64,000 nucleotides of DNA. Source: Nemertoderma westbladi. Its lineage: Eukaryota; Xenacoelomorpha; Nemertodermatida; Nemertodermatidae. Positions 10,654 to 20,230 of the stretch are shown here, in pieces. Position 1 is the first letter of the stretch; every line of letters begins with the position of its first letter. A program made the translations under genes and the position numbers. The DNA lies in assembly GCA_032718475.1 (NCBI GenBank), contig JAUCBJ010007798.1, positions 1 to 64,000 on the forward strand. Direction: 5' to 3'. The notes beneath the pieces were generated by a model. That model made no database searches. It was not told where the DNA came from and was given only the letters and a program-made list of their open reading frames with translations.

Positions 10654-13484
10654 CTATAAAATAATACGTGTGTACTGATGACACCAAATATTAGCAGTCG
10701 AAACAAGCAAATTGTTAGAAGAAGAGATTCTTCGTAATAAACTTTGCTTATTTTTATACAGAATGTGAATGAACATTGGAAGATTAAGCTGCCCGAACAT
10801 TAAAGAGATACTCGTGGGCTCATCCTCAGTAAATCGAGGTATTTTAAATAATAGTCGCAAGCAGTTATTATAAGCCACTCTAAGTTTATTGTAGGCACTT
10901 TGTGAATAATTACTTCTAGACCATAAGCTACAACAGTATATAGGTGTACAAAAAGCACGAAATAATAGAATTTTAACATTTGTGGATGCATTACCAAATT
11001 TCCTAAGTAGAGTGTTTGCACGTGCATATAAAGAATGAGTTTGCTTAATTATATCACAATCATCATCAGTATTAGAGCACAGGAGATGTCCTAAGTATGA
11101 AAATCTATCTACAATATCAATGTAAGAACCGTATAATTTAATTCTGGAATAGAGTGTAACTGTGTAGGACTTGGGAATGAAATAAATACATTTACTTTTT
11201 CTAGTGTTAAATATAATAGAATTATCGAGAGCATAAGCTACAGAAATATTAACTAGATTTTGTAAACCATGTATTGAGTTTGAAATGAGACATAGGTCGT
11301 CCGCATATATAATGTGGTTAATCTTGTAGAGCCTAGACAGCAACCGGTTCCGCTACTAGTTAACGCTAAGCTTAAATCGTCAACATAAACGTTGTAAAAT
11401 AGAGGTGATAGGATGCCACCCTGACGAGTTCCATTAGTTACATTAAATTCGGGTGACAATATGCCATTCCAACAGACACGCAACAGTTGGTTACGGTACC
11501 AGAAATGTATAACACGCACAATATAAATAGGGACACCTCTATTAATTAGCTTATTAAAAAGTTTGTAATGGTTGACCCTATCAAAGGCTTTTGAGGCGTC
11601 CAACATACAAACATAGATACACGAATTGTTACATAGGTAATAATTAATTATTTCTTTAAGAGTATATATGCATAACTCAGTTCCTGATTTAGTTTTAAAT
11701 CCGAATTGGTTGCTAGTGGTAATTAAATGATCTACACATCGTTCTAGAATTACCTTCTCGACCACCTTACTAAGGATAGTTGAAAGGGCAATTCCACGAT
11801 AGTTATCCTTACTGTTTAAAGCAGCGGTCCTATCTTTTACAAGTGGTATAATGGTGGAAGCCATCATTTCAGCTGGCATATAGTTGTGTGTAAACATAGC
11901 ATCAATTAAAATGCAAATTGCACGAATCAAATTATAGGAGAAACCGTTGATAAAGTGTTCAGCCGTTACCTCATCAGGGCCCGATGACTTGCCAGTAGGA
12001 AGACCAAGCACTGAATCAACAGTTTCTTTAAACGTGACATGAGAGAAATTAATATCATTATTACTGACAGATGTATTAAAAATAGATTTACCGGTGTCAT
12101 CATGTACACAGTTAAATAGGTTTTTAAAATGGTTACCCCACATGGTACTGATATCATTGGAACCAATTGAATCGCCTATTTTATTGGGCAGTTTTGGCTT
12201 ACAATTAGAGTGACTTCTAACCTGAGACCAGAAGTCCTTTGACGAATCATCAGTGAGTAGTGAATTGGCCATTTTATCGGTTCTAATGGTAGCTTCACTA
12301 CGTTTACACTGACGCATAGCACGCTTAAAGCGAGCTTTAGTACTTAAATATTCCTGAAAAATTTCACCCTGCCGAGGGTTTCCGCAACTTCGCCATAACT
12401 TAAAAGCAGTTCTAGACTGTCTATAATATTCTTTCACGTTGTCATTCCAACCTGGGATGTGTTGGTCTGACAACGTAGCATTACTATGTGAGTTGTTTTT
12501 GATATATGATTTACTAGAACTAAGTAAAGTACTATTAATATTCTGGTACAATGAATCAATTTCAGCCTGATGAGAGTTACAATGCACGTTATTGCAATTG
12601 ATTAGATTATTATAATAATTGCTACTATCGAGCATATTACCAAGTGCGATATTAACATTGTCCGCATAGCCGGCAATGTTACTGGAGCTATGCTGCCAGT
12701 CGAAACGAGGTGGCACGGGCCGATTCTCATTACTGCCAGTAGAAACCGGTACAGGCGCGACTGTACACGGAAGAGTTAAGAATATCGGCATATGGTCTGA
12801 GATAGACAGATCATAGATAATCTTAATATCATTTATTAGATATGCACTCGAATTAGAAATTGCAACATGATCTAACCAAGAAATGGTTCCATGAGCATCG
12901 CTCACAAACGTATAAGAATCCCTGGGTAGCAAATTAACATCCGCCACTGTAATATTTACTGAATCGCACCATTGTATTAATTCGTTAAAAATAGGACGTG
13001 TAGGGTCGGCATTAAAATCCCCAATTATAATACAGTTTGAATATTGCTCCGTTTCTAAAAGTGAGGCCAACTTCCCAAGACATTGTCTGTACAAGTCATG
13101 GTTATCTGGGCAATCGTATGGTAAATATATATTTATTATTAATAATTTATCGTTATTTAAGAGGTTAATCTTTGCGCCTAAAATTCGCGAATCATTAAAA
13201 TCAACAATCTCAAGTGAATGCGCCATAGATTTGCGCCATAAAAATCCAAGACCACCTGCAGGCCTACCGCGAAGCAGACCGTCAGAGTAGTCGGTGGAGG
13301 AAAAGCCGCGCCCTTCAAATTCCTTATGTAGATTGTTCATTATGCCAAGTTCCTGCTTTGGGAGTTGGAGCTCTTGCAGAAGCAAGAGATCCGCGTCCCT
13401 ACACAGCTCATTGATAACAGTCCTCGAGTGAGCGTTCCGGACTGAGTTGCAGTTAAATGAAGAAATTTTTATGTTATTCGCCAT
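10654..13484 (-). pseudogene. LINE ORF2: endonuclease and reverse transcriptase, one frameshift
   Basis: The ORF begins at ATG 13484. The endonuclease keeps its key motifs: NCNSVRN, LLLQELQ (Glu), GDFNADP, SWLDHVAIS and SDHMPIF. The reverse transcriptase follows with LDASKAFDRVNH (motif A) and NGTRQGGILSP (motif B). At about 11330-11340 the frame shifts by one base, just before the catalytic YADD, which is read in the second frame (10654-11343). The rest of the thumb/C-terminal region is open to the stop at 10654. With one indel separating the active-site Asp residues, this copy cannot make a full enzyme unless the shift is suppressed. No RNase H is seen. The general type is jockey/CR1-like; I do not assign a clade. 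Confidence 0.85.
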
Positions 13485-13581
13485 TGTTCAGAGTAATATT
13501 AAAAAGAGATATATACAAATTTAAATTAGAAAAATAAAGACAAAAGAAAAAAAACAACAATACACAATAAATAATCACATT

Positions 13582-14973
13582 CTATCGGGACCCTGAGTCC
13601 TCTGAATTAGCCAGAACATCATAACTGTTAGCCGTATTAGTAGGCGCAGCCGGGACAGTATTTATACCCTTAGGGGAAACCGAGACTGCACCAGTACTGC
13701 TGGTACCATCGCCTCCTAGAGAGTGTTCGAGATCGGTAACATTTGGACTTTTCGTCCTTTCGGGGAGACTCCTCCTCGGTGGGAAGTACGTGTTGATCGT
13801 CGCATTAGTAGGCCATGTATCCGGTTCCATCAGCTTCTCCCTCTCACTGGCCATACAGGTTATAACGAATGCTGACTGACGAGCTCTCGATATCGGAGCA
13901 CGTTCGCAGGTAATATCGAAACCGCAGCTATCCTTGATGTGTTTCGTAATAGTACTAGGTTCGACACCCTCGCAACATCCTGCAAGGTAGAGTTTCCGAG
14001 TCGGTTGGATGGTGGGAAAGGCAGTGGAGGAACTGGATCCTCTTACACACTGACTACGTCGCAATGGGCGGCGCTGATGAGAAGTCGTACCAACAGCAGT
14101 AGCGGCCAAAGCCCGAACTTGGCCGCGGCGAGGACGAGCCGGACGATGGCGACCATCCGCTCCAACTGGAATGTAATCAGAGTCGGCAGATGAGTCTCGG
14201 TTGAGCCGCAACCGAGAAATGTGTGGTGGGGTGGCCGAAGCGGCAGCCAGTCGACTGGTACTGGCAGCGACTTCTGCCCAAGGCCTAGTTGAGGCGCTAC
14301 TAGGCAGTCGGTTATTGCCAGGTGGCGGAGCAGGATCCGTAGATGCCGGTACCGGTACAACATCCCGTGCCTGTCTCGATTCAGGCAGATTCTGACAGGA
14401 CCTATTCCTAATCGTATTCGTATCAGGTAGAACACCAGTAGGCCTACCGGTAGTGGGATCACCAGAAGTAACTGTGGTTGTGGGTCTGTTGCTGTTCCTA
14501 ACAACATTATCAGCATTATTTTGGAGATTGACACAGACAGATTCAACTACTGCTAACCTGTCCTGTAGCATACTGACCGACCTGAGCAGTAGAGCGACGC
14601 CGGCATCGCACAGCGAGAAAGGAGGGAGAATAGTGAGATCCTTAGGAACAAATTCCTTGCAGGTTGAGGGTTCATTCTGAAGATCGATATAAGCAGGGTA
14701 GTCAAAGACATCCAACATGTCTACGACTAAATTACGGCGCAGAGAATTACCATTGCACCGTTTAGTCCAGAACGACTGCTTATGAGCGTCCCTATCTGAG
14801 CTGGGAAGGAGACCCAGCAACAGCTGTTTGGATTCTCTTAACATGTCGTCTGTAAACTTAGGCCACGGTTGAACCGTTTCTACGATACCATCTCTGTGAA
14901 ATCCCTTAATATGGGACGACCAAAGATAAGCCAATATATCATTCCTGATATGGCAGCAGTTGGATGCCGCCAT
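13582..14973 (-). CDS. LINE ORF1 protein (coiled-coil plus RRM-like C-terminus)
   Basis: A 463-residue ORF when started at ATG 14973; the frame is open a little further upstream but only from a TTG. A short heptad-like helix (MLQDRLAVVESVCVNLQNN) sits in the first half, followed by a Pro/Ser/Thr/Arg-rich low-complexity middle. Near residues 340-420 a compact segment starting KLYLAGC and containing CERAPISRARQSAFVITC and DTWP resembles the RNA-binding fold at the C-terminus of many LINE ORF1 proteins. The likely role is binding element RNA in a ribonucleoprotein with the ORF2 product. It lies about 100 bp upstream of ORF2. There is no in-frame stop. Confidence 0.7.
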   Translation of the reverse strand: MAASNCCHIRNDILAYLWSSHIKGFHRDGIVETVQPWPKFTDDMLRESKQLLLGLLPSSDRDAHKQSFWTKRCNGNSLRRNLVVDMLDVFDYPAYIDLQNEPSTCKEFVPKDLTILPPFSLCDAGVALLLRSVSMLQDRLAVVESVCVNLQNNADNVVRNSNRPTTTVTSGDPTTGRPTGVLPDTNTIRNRSCQNLPESRQARDVVPVPASTDPAPPPGNNRLPSSASTRPWAEVAASTSRLAAASATPPHISRLRLNRDSSADSDYIPVGADGRHRPARPRRGQVRALAATAVGTTSHQRRPLRRSQCVRGSSSSTAFPTIQPTRKLYLAGCCEGVEPSTITKHIKDSCGFDITCERAPISRARQSAFVITCMASEREKLMEPDTWPTNATINTYFPPRRSLPERTKSPNVTDLEHSLGGDGTSSTGAVSVSPKGINTVPAAPTNTANSYDVLANSEDSGSR

Positions 14974-15291
14974 CCTCCAAGATCCTCCAAGAGTTGTCAA
15001 TCGTTGACGTATATGCGTTACCACAAGCAATGGGCAGTAGAGTTCGGAGTTAGACCGGACCGGTAAGCCGGTCTGCCGGTTTTAGTGAGGAGTACAGTTC
15101 AGCAGTTCAGCAGTTAGTATATGTGGTATATACCGGTATCTACCTATAATCTATTATAGTATATATCCGGTATAACACATGTCATATATGATGCACTAAA
15201 CGTGGACCAGAATTAAATGTTTTACACGTAATACGCATTATATACACAAATTACATATTGATGTCCTAAATAAGGTTCTAATATATATATA

Positions 15292-16150
15292 TAGCCCAAA
15301 CCACCGGTATAAAAAGTATTTAGTATAATATATCGTGCCCTGAATATATATAAAAAATAGAAATACATAGTTTAAACTTCTATTATATAAAGCCCAAACT
15401 AACGGTATAAGACGTAATAGTACAACATATTGTACCGTGATAGTATAATATATCGTACCCTGAATATATATATATAAAATAGAAATACATAGGTTAAACT
15501 TATATTATATAAAGCCCAAACTAACGGTATAACACGTAATAGTACAACATATTGTACCGTGATAGTATAATATATCGTACCCTGAATATATATATATAAA
15601 ATAGAAATACATAGTTTAAACTTATATATATATAAAGCCCATACTAACGGTATAACACGTAATAGTACAACATATTGTACAGTGATAGTATAATATATCG
15701 TACCCTGAATATATATATATAAAATAGAAATACATAGGTTAAATCTATAATTATATAAAGCCCATACTAACGGTATAACACGTAATAGTACAACATATTG
15801 TACAGTGATAGTATAATATATCGTACCCTGAATATATATATATAAAATAGAAATACATAGTTTAAACTTATATATATATAAAGCCCATACTAACGGTATA
15901 ACACGTAATAGTACAACATATTGTACAGTGATAGTATAATATATCGTACCCTGAATATATATATATAAAATAGAAATACATAGTTTAAACTTATATATAT
16001 ATAAAGCCCATACTAACGGTATAACACGTAATAGTACAACATATTGTACCGTGATAGTATAATATATCGTACCCTGAATATATATATATAAAATAGAAAT
16101 ACATAGGTTAAACTTATATTATAGCCCATACTAACGGTATAACACCTATT
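15292..16150. repeat. AT-rich tandem array, 122-123 bp period, about 7 units
   Basis: Unit starts marked by AGCCCAWACTAACGGTATAA occur at about 15391, 15513, 15636, 15759, 15882, 16005 and 16123. This gives spacings of 122, 123, 123, 123, 123 and 118 bp, with a diverged first unit at about 15292. Units are near-identical and each contains a GTACAACATATTGTAC-like palindrome, AATATATCGTACCC and a (TA)n tract. Regular spacing and high identity indicate recent tandem amplification. It lies about 300 bp upstream of LINE ORF1. Confidence 0.9.
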
Positions 16151-16586
16151 AGTTTAATATATCACCGATATACTGATATAGGCCCTAGTACATAATGGTA
16201 CAGTATTGGCATTATATATCGCAGCCCTTCTAGCCTATATTACCAGAAGGTAAAGAAATAAAAATAAATCAAAAAAAGAAATAATAATAAATCAAGACTT
16301 AGCCAATAATAGAAAAATAAACCAAAATGCAACTTCAAATTTTCCGGACTAACAGCATATTCACTTGTTACTGTTATATAGGCTCTAATAGTAATGAGTA
16401 AGACTACAATAGAAAAATAAATGGACTGACCGACATGCAGATTTATACCAGTATGTAGAGATTTTAATGTTTGGGGAAAGCATCAACGTCGAAATACAGC
16501 TCGGAACATTCATTATAGCAGTATGTTAGCTAAACCCAAGAAATTGGTGGGTCATACCAATTTAACAAAAAAACCAGTAAGATAAA
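16151..16586. other. AT-rich non-coding spacer
   Basis: No ORF, tandem repeat or recognised element beyond scattered TAATAATAGAAAAATAAA-type A-rich stretches. It separates the tandem array from the ORF1p-like pseudogene. Confidence 0.4.
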
Positions 16587-17335
16587 TTACCTGTTCCTGT
16601 TCCCTTCATTGACCATATGGGATGGACTGACTTGGAGGGCACGAATAGCCACAACATCAGAATCCGAACATATCTTCTTTGGTATCGATTTCTCCGCGGT
16701 GCAAACAAATACAGATCCATTGCGTGTGAAGTAAGAGAATATTAACTTAGCCCGATGTAATTCGCGTACGCGGGTAATTAATTTCGAGCCCGTGGGGGTA
16801 AGATGTTCCGTAATCGATAAAGGACGCTTCAACTTTTTCTTATTAACCAAGGCAGTTATACGAGCGCTGTGGCCGTAGAACCGAATAATTAATAGACGAG
16901 GTTTTGGTGGCTCGCTTGTTAAAGAAGACGAATGCGTGGCCGAGGGACCAGTCGGCTTCGATGTTTTACCTAACCTGTGGTACAAATCAACGTCACTAAT
17001 CGAGAGGTTTAGAGGGGATAGCACTTCTGAGATAAGCTGATGACGCTCTTCGTCGGGGCTGACCACCTCTGTAGGTGATGAACAAGTATGTTGTGGCGTC
17101 GTTGATAAGAGGTAAGCTCTTCGTTATCGTGATGGAGTTCCGCCTGTTGTCTCTGTATTGTTGTATTGGTCTCGGTAATTACTCGATTGTTGGTTTCGAG
17201 ATTATCCAATCTCGAACAAACTGCAACGATTTCAGATCGTGATTCGCGAACGTCTTTTATTATGTCAGACTGGCCCTGTTGTAGATCGTCAAGACGGGCG
17301 AGGATTTCCTCGCCCACATCTTTCCACGTAGGCAT
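16587..17335 (-). pseudogene. L1-ORF1p-like (Transposase_22-type) RNA-binding protein, frameshifted
   Basis: Two overlapping minus-strand frames read as one gene. The first (17335 to about 17060) is a coiled coil (DDLQQG, SRLDNLETNN, IQRQQAELHHDN) ending in RRHNILVHHLQ. The second (about 17066 to 16587) holds KPRLLIIRFYGHSARI, NKKKLKRPLSITEHLTP and RELHRAKLIFSYF, the pattern of the RRM-like and C-terminal domains of L1-type ORF1 proteins. A one-base indel at about 17055-17090 separates them. No ORF2 follows downstream; the tandem array is there instead. It may be the remnant ORF1 of a third LINE, or an ORF1 captured by a non-autonomous element. Confidence 0.65.
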
Positions 17336-17687
17336 AACTAGGCCTTTCTTTCTGCCTTTTCCACCCTGGCAGATTCAGCCTACAGAAGTCGAGAAGAGTA
17401 GGTCAGTCACTGATTGTAGGTTGATTGGCAGACTACAATTTGAAAATTCCCAGTTCCGGAGGTCCCACGAATTACTGGTATCAGGCGAGTACAGACTGAC
17501 AGAGTACTTGATTAAAGTCAGCGTAGAGTGGTTTATGGCTCAGGCAGTGGGCAGGATCATGGCAATATGGATGCGTATCTCAATAATTAAAGAGTTCAAA
17601 ATGGGGCCATTAGGCCTAATTCAGTACCGGTATTTGCAACACAACAGCAGACAATCAGAGCACACACATACTGCTGTACTGAATAAC
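17336..17687. other. Spacer without a recognised feature
   Basis: About 350 bases of mixed composition between the ORF1p-like pseudogene and the Ala-rich ORF. A plus-strand frame crosses it but has no recognisable domain and overlaps both neighbours antisense, so I do not call it. Confidence 0.4.
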
Positions 17688-18473
17688 TCACTCATGGGCC
17701 GTTCTGCTGGGCACAGGTAGCTTGGTGCTGTGCAGAGGGAATTTAGAGGTAGGTTCAGGGAGCACAGGTGTCTCTATCACCAAAGGGGTGATTTCAAGAA
17801 CAGGCCTAATTATTTCAGGCTCATCTACTATAGTAGGGAGTCTTTCTATTTTAATTATTTGGTCTGTGGGTTCTGTACTACCTAAGTTGGTGTTATTTAG
17901 TTGCCTTCTAACAGCTGGAGGCAAATCAGGCAATTTCTGACGGTGTGATGTTCTTCTACGTCTGCTTAGACGAGATCTATTTCCTTTGCCTTCAGTATCA
18001 GTGGTATCGCCTTCCTCAGATGATGTATATTCCTGTCTTTTGGGAGTAGATCGACCCATTATCTGCATTTGACTAGCTGTTAACTGTTTATTTATGCAGT
18101 CTTGATTCTCCTGAATGTTTTCCAATTCTAGTTGGGTGGTTTCTTCAGCCGCTCTCCGTTCTGCTTCTGCCACTGCCTCTGCAGCCTTTCTTTCCGCTTC
18201 GGCCTCTGCCGCTGCCGCCTTTTTTTCTGCTTCGGCCTCTGCCGCTGCCGCCTTTCTTTCCGCTTCGGCCTCTGCCGCTGCCGCCTTTCTTTCCACTTCG
18301 GCCGCTTTTCTTTCAGCTTCTGCCGCTGCCACGGCTACTGCTACTGCCGCTGCCACGGCTACTGCTACTGCCGCTGCCTTTCTGTCTTCTATACGTTTTT
18401 TCTTTACTTGTTCTTCTTGGACTCTAGTGATGCGGAGGCGTTCATCAAATTTAGCCTGGTTCGCAGCCCTCAT
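17688..18473 (-). CDS. Ala/Glu/Lys/Arg-rich helical-repeat protein, possibly Gag-like; function unknown
   Basis: About 261 residues from the first in-frame ATG (18473). The frame continues upstream only into the minisatellite, so the N-terminus may be missing. After a charged start (ANQAKFDERLRITRVQEEQ) come (AV)n/(A)n low-complexity stretches and repeats of AEAEAERKAAA, typical of a long single helix or coiled coil. The C-terminal third is Ser/Thr/Pro-rich with a basic patch (RSRLSRRRRTSHRQK). No catalytic motif is seen. Its position among retroelements on the same strand would suit a Gag-like structural protein, but that is inference. The DNA is a GC-rich trinucleotide-like repeat prone to slippage. 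Confidence 0.4.
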   Translation of the reverse strand: MRAANQAKFDERLRITRVQEEQVKKKRIEDRKAAAVAVAVAAAVAVAVAAAEAERKAAEVERKAAAAEAEAERKAAAAEAEAEKKAAAAEAEAERKAAEAVAEAERRAAEETTQLELENIQENQDCINKQLTASQMQIMGRSTPKRQEYTSSEEGDTTDTEGKGNRSRLSRRRRTSHRQKLPDLPPAVRRQLNNTNLGSTEPTDQIIKIERLPTIVDEPEIIRPVLEITPLVIETPVLPEPTSKFPLHSTKLPVPSRTAHE

Positions 18474-18490
18474 TTCTACATCGATGGCAT

Positions 18491-19877
18491 CCAACACACG
18501 AGGCAACACACACAGGGCACCTTGTTACACGCAACACACCCGGCCACTCGATTCAGGGCACCTTGTTACACACATCCGCCACTCGATTCAGTGCACCTTG
18601 TTGCACCCAACACATCCTACCACTCCTTTCAGGGCACCTTGTTACACACATCCGCCACTCGTTTCAGTGCACCTTGTTGCACACAACACATCCCACCACT
18701 CCTTTCAGGGCACCTTGTAACACCCAACACATCCCGCCACTCGATTCAGGGCACCTTGTTACACACATCCGCCACTCGTTTCAGTGCACCTTGTTGCACA
18801 CAACACATCCTACCACTCCTTTCAGGGCACCTTGTTACACACATCCGCCACTCGATACAGGGCACCTTGTTACACCTAACACATCCCACCACTCGATTCA
18901 GGGCACCTTGTAACACCCAACACACCTCGCCACTCGACTCAATGCACCTTGTTACACCCAACACATCCCGCCACTCGATACAGGGCACTTTGTTACACCC
19001 AACACACATATGGCACTCGATTCAGGCCACCTTGTTGCACCAAACACAACCCGCCACACGATTCAATGCACCTTGTTGCACCCAACACATAACGCCACTC
19101 GATTCAGGGTACCTGTTACATCCAACACACATCCGGCACTCGATTCAGGGCACCTTGTTGCACCCAACACAACCCGCCACACGATTCAATGTGCAACCAA
19201 CACACCCCGCCACTCGATTCAGGGCACACCTTGTTGCACCCAACATCCCCACCACTCGATTCAGGGCACCTTGTTGCACCCAACACACTCCCACTCGATT
19301 CAGGGCACATTATTGCACCCAACACACCCCGCCACTCGATTCTGGGCACCTTGTAGCACCGAACACATCCTCCCACTTGATTCAGGGCACCTTGTTGCAC
19401 CCAACACACCCCGCCACTCGATTCAGTGCACCTTGTTACATACATCCGCCACTCGATCCAGTGCACCTTGTTGCACCCAACACATCCCACCACTCCTTTC
19501 AGGGCACCTTGTAATACCCAACACATCACGTCACTCGATTCAGGGCACCTTGTAACACACACCCGCCACTCGATTTAATGCACCTTGCAGCCTTGTAACA
19601 CACATCCGCCACTCGATTCAGTGCACCTTGTTGCACCCAACACATCCCACTACTCCTTTCAGGGCACCTTGTAACACCCAACACCCCCGCCACTCGATTC
19701 AGTGCACCTTGTTGCACCCAACACATCCCACTACTCCTTTCAGGGCACCTTGTAACACCCAACACCCCCGCCACTCGATTTAATGCACCTTGTTACACCC
19801 AACACATCCCGCCACTCGATTCAGGGCACCTTGTTACATCCAACACACCCGGCCACTCGATTCAATGCACCTTGTTG
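18491..19877. repeat. Minisatellite array 1 (units about 41 bp, with about 35 bp variants)
   Basis: About 1.39 kb of tandem repeats, roughly 35 units. The unit reads (plus strand) CACTCGATTCAGGGCACCTT then GTTGCACCCAACACACCCCG C; shorter units lack a CCCAACAC step and read TTACACACATCCGC. Stops are rare in all frames, so long repetitive reading frames (HSIQGTLLHPTHPATRF-like) appear on both strands; these are artefacts. The array abuts the Ala-rich ORF on its left. A second array of the same unit and orientation is at 26370-27171. Confidence 0.95.
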
Positions 19878-20230
19878 TAATGTAGAGAGAAGGAGTGACT
19901 ACTGTCCTTGCCTGTCTATTATCAATTGTCTGACCGTTATAAGTACCGCACTGCAATACATACTAAAACTAGTTACCGGTAGCAAAACCTCCACCAGTAG
20001 GCCTATTTACCATGGCCTACTTTATACACAATATACTAATATACCAACTCCTCTTTTTCGAGATCCAATATTAATAGTATAAGTAAATGGTTAAGTAATC
20101 TTCCAGTTTATTATAAAATTCATTATGGATCTTCCTGAGTTAAAATCTTAGCAGTTTTAAAATACAATCAGAAAATTAAAACATCTTCAGCCGAAAGAGT
20201 TGTGAGTTAATCTTTCTGGTGGTTTGCAGA
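19878..20230. other. Spacer between minisatellite 1 and Gypsy element 1
   Basis: No ORF, LTR pair or repeat recognised. It may contain the 3' untranslated or LTR region of Gypsy element 1, but no second copy was found to define an LTR. Confidence 0.35.

Larger units (their letters stand above)
10471..15100 (-). mobile_element. Two-ORF LINE retrotransposon (ORF1 + frameshifted ORF2)
   Basis: A minus-strand LINE with ORF1 (13582-14973), ORF2 (10654-13484) and a 3' UTR ending in an ATAA-rich tail (10471-10493). The spacing of ORF1 and ORF2 (about 100 bp) and the 3' tail define one unit. Its 5' boundary is uncertain: AT-rich 122-123 bp tandem repeats start at about 15.29 kb and could be part of its leader. 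It lies immediately upstream, same strand, of the 7.1-10.4 kb LINE. Confidence 0.8.

Noticed and set aside
14085-14110. CTGATGAGAAGTCG hammerhead-like half core
   Set aside because: Within LINE ORF1 coding; no GAAA partner or stem I/III found.
15292-16150. CRISPR-like array
   Set aside because: Units are contiguous 123 bp repeats without unique spacers, in a eukaryotic retroelement context; it is a satellite-type array.
18132-19514. Long plus-strand ORF (460 codons) and similar frames on both strands over both minisatellites
   Set aside because: The frames are translations of a stop-poor 41 bp tandem repeat; they exist in several frames and both strands at once, so composition explains them.
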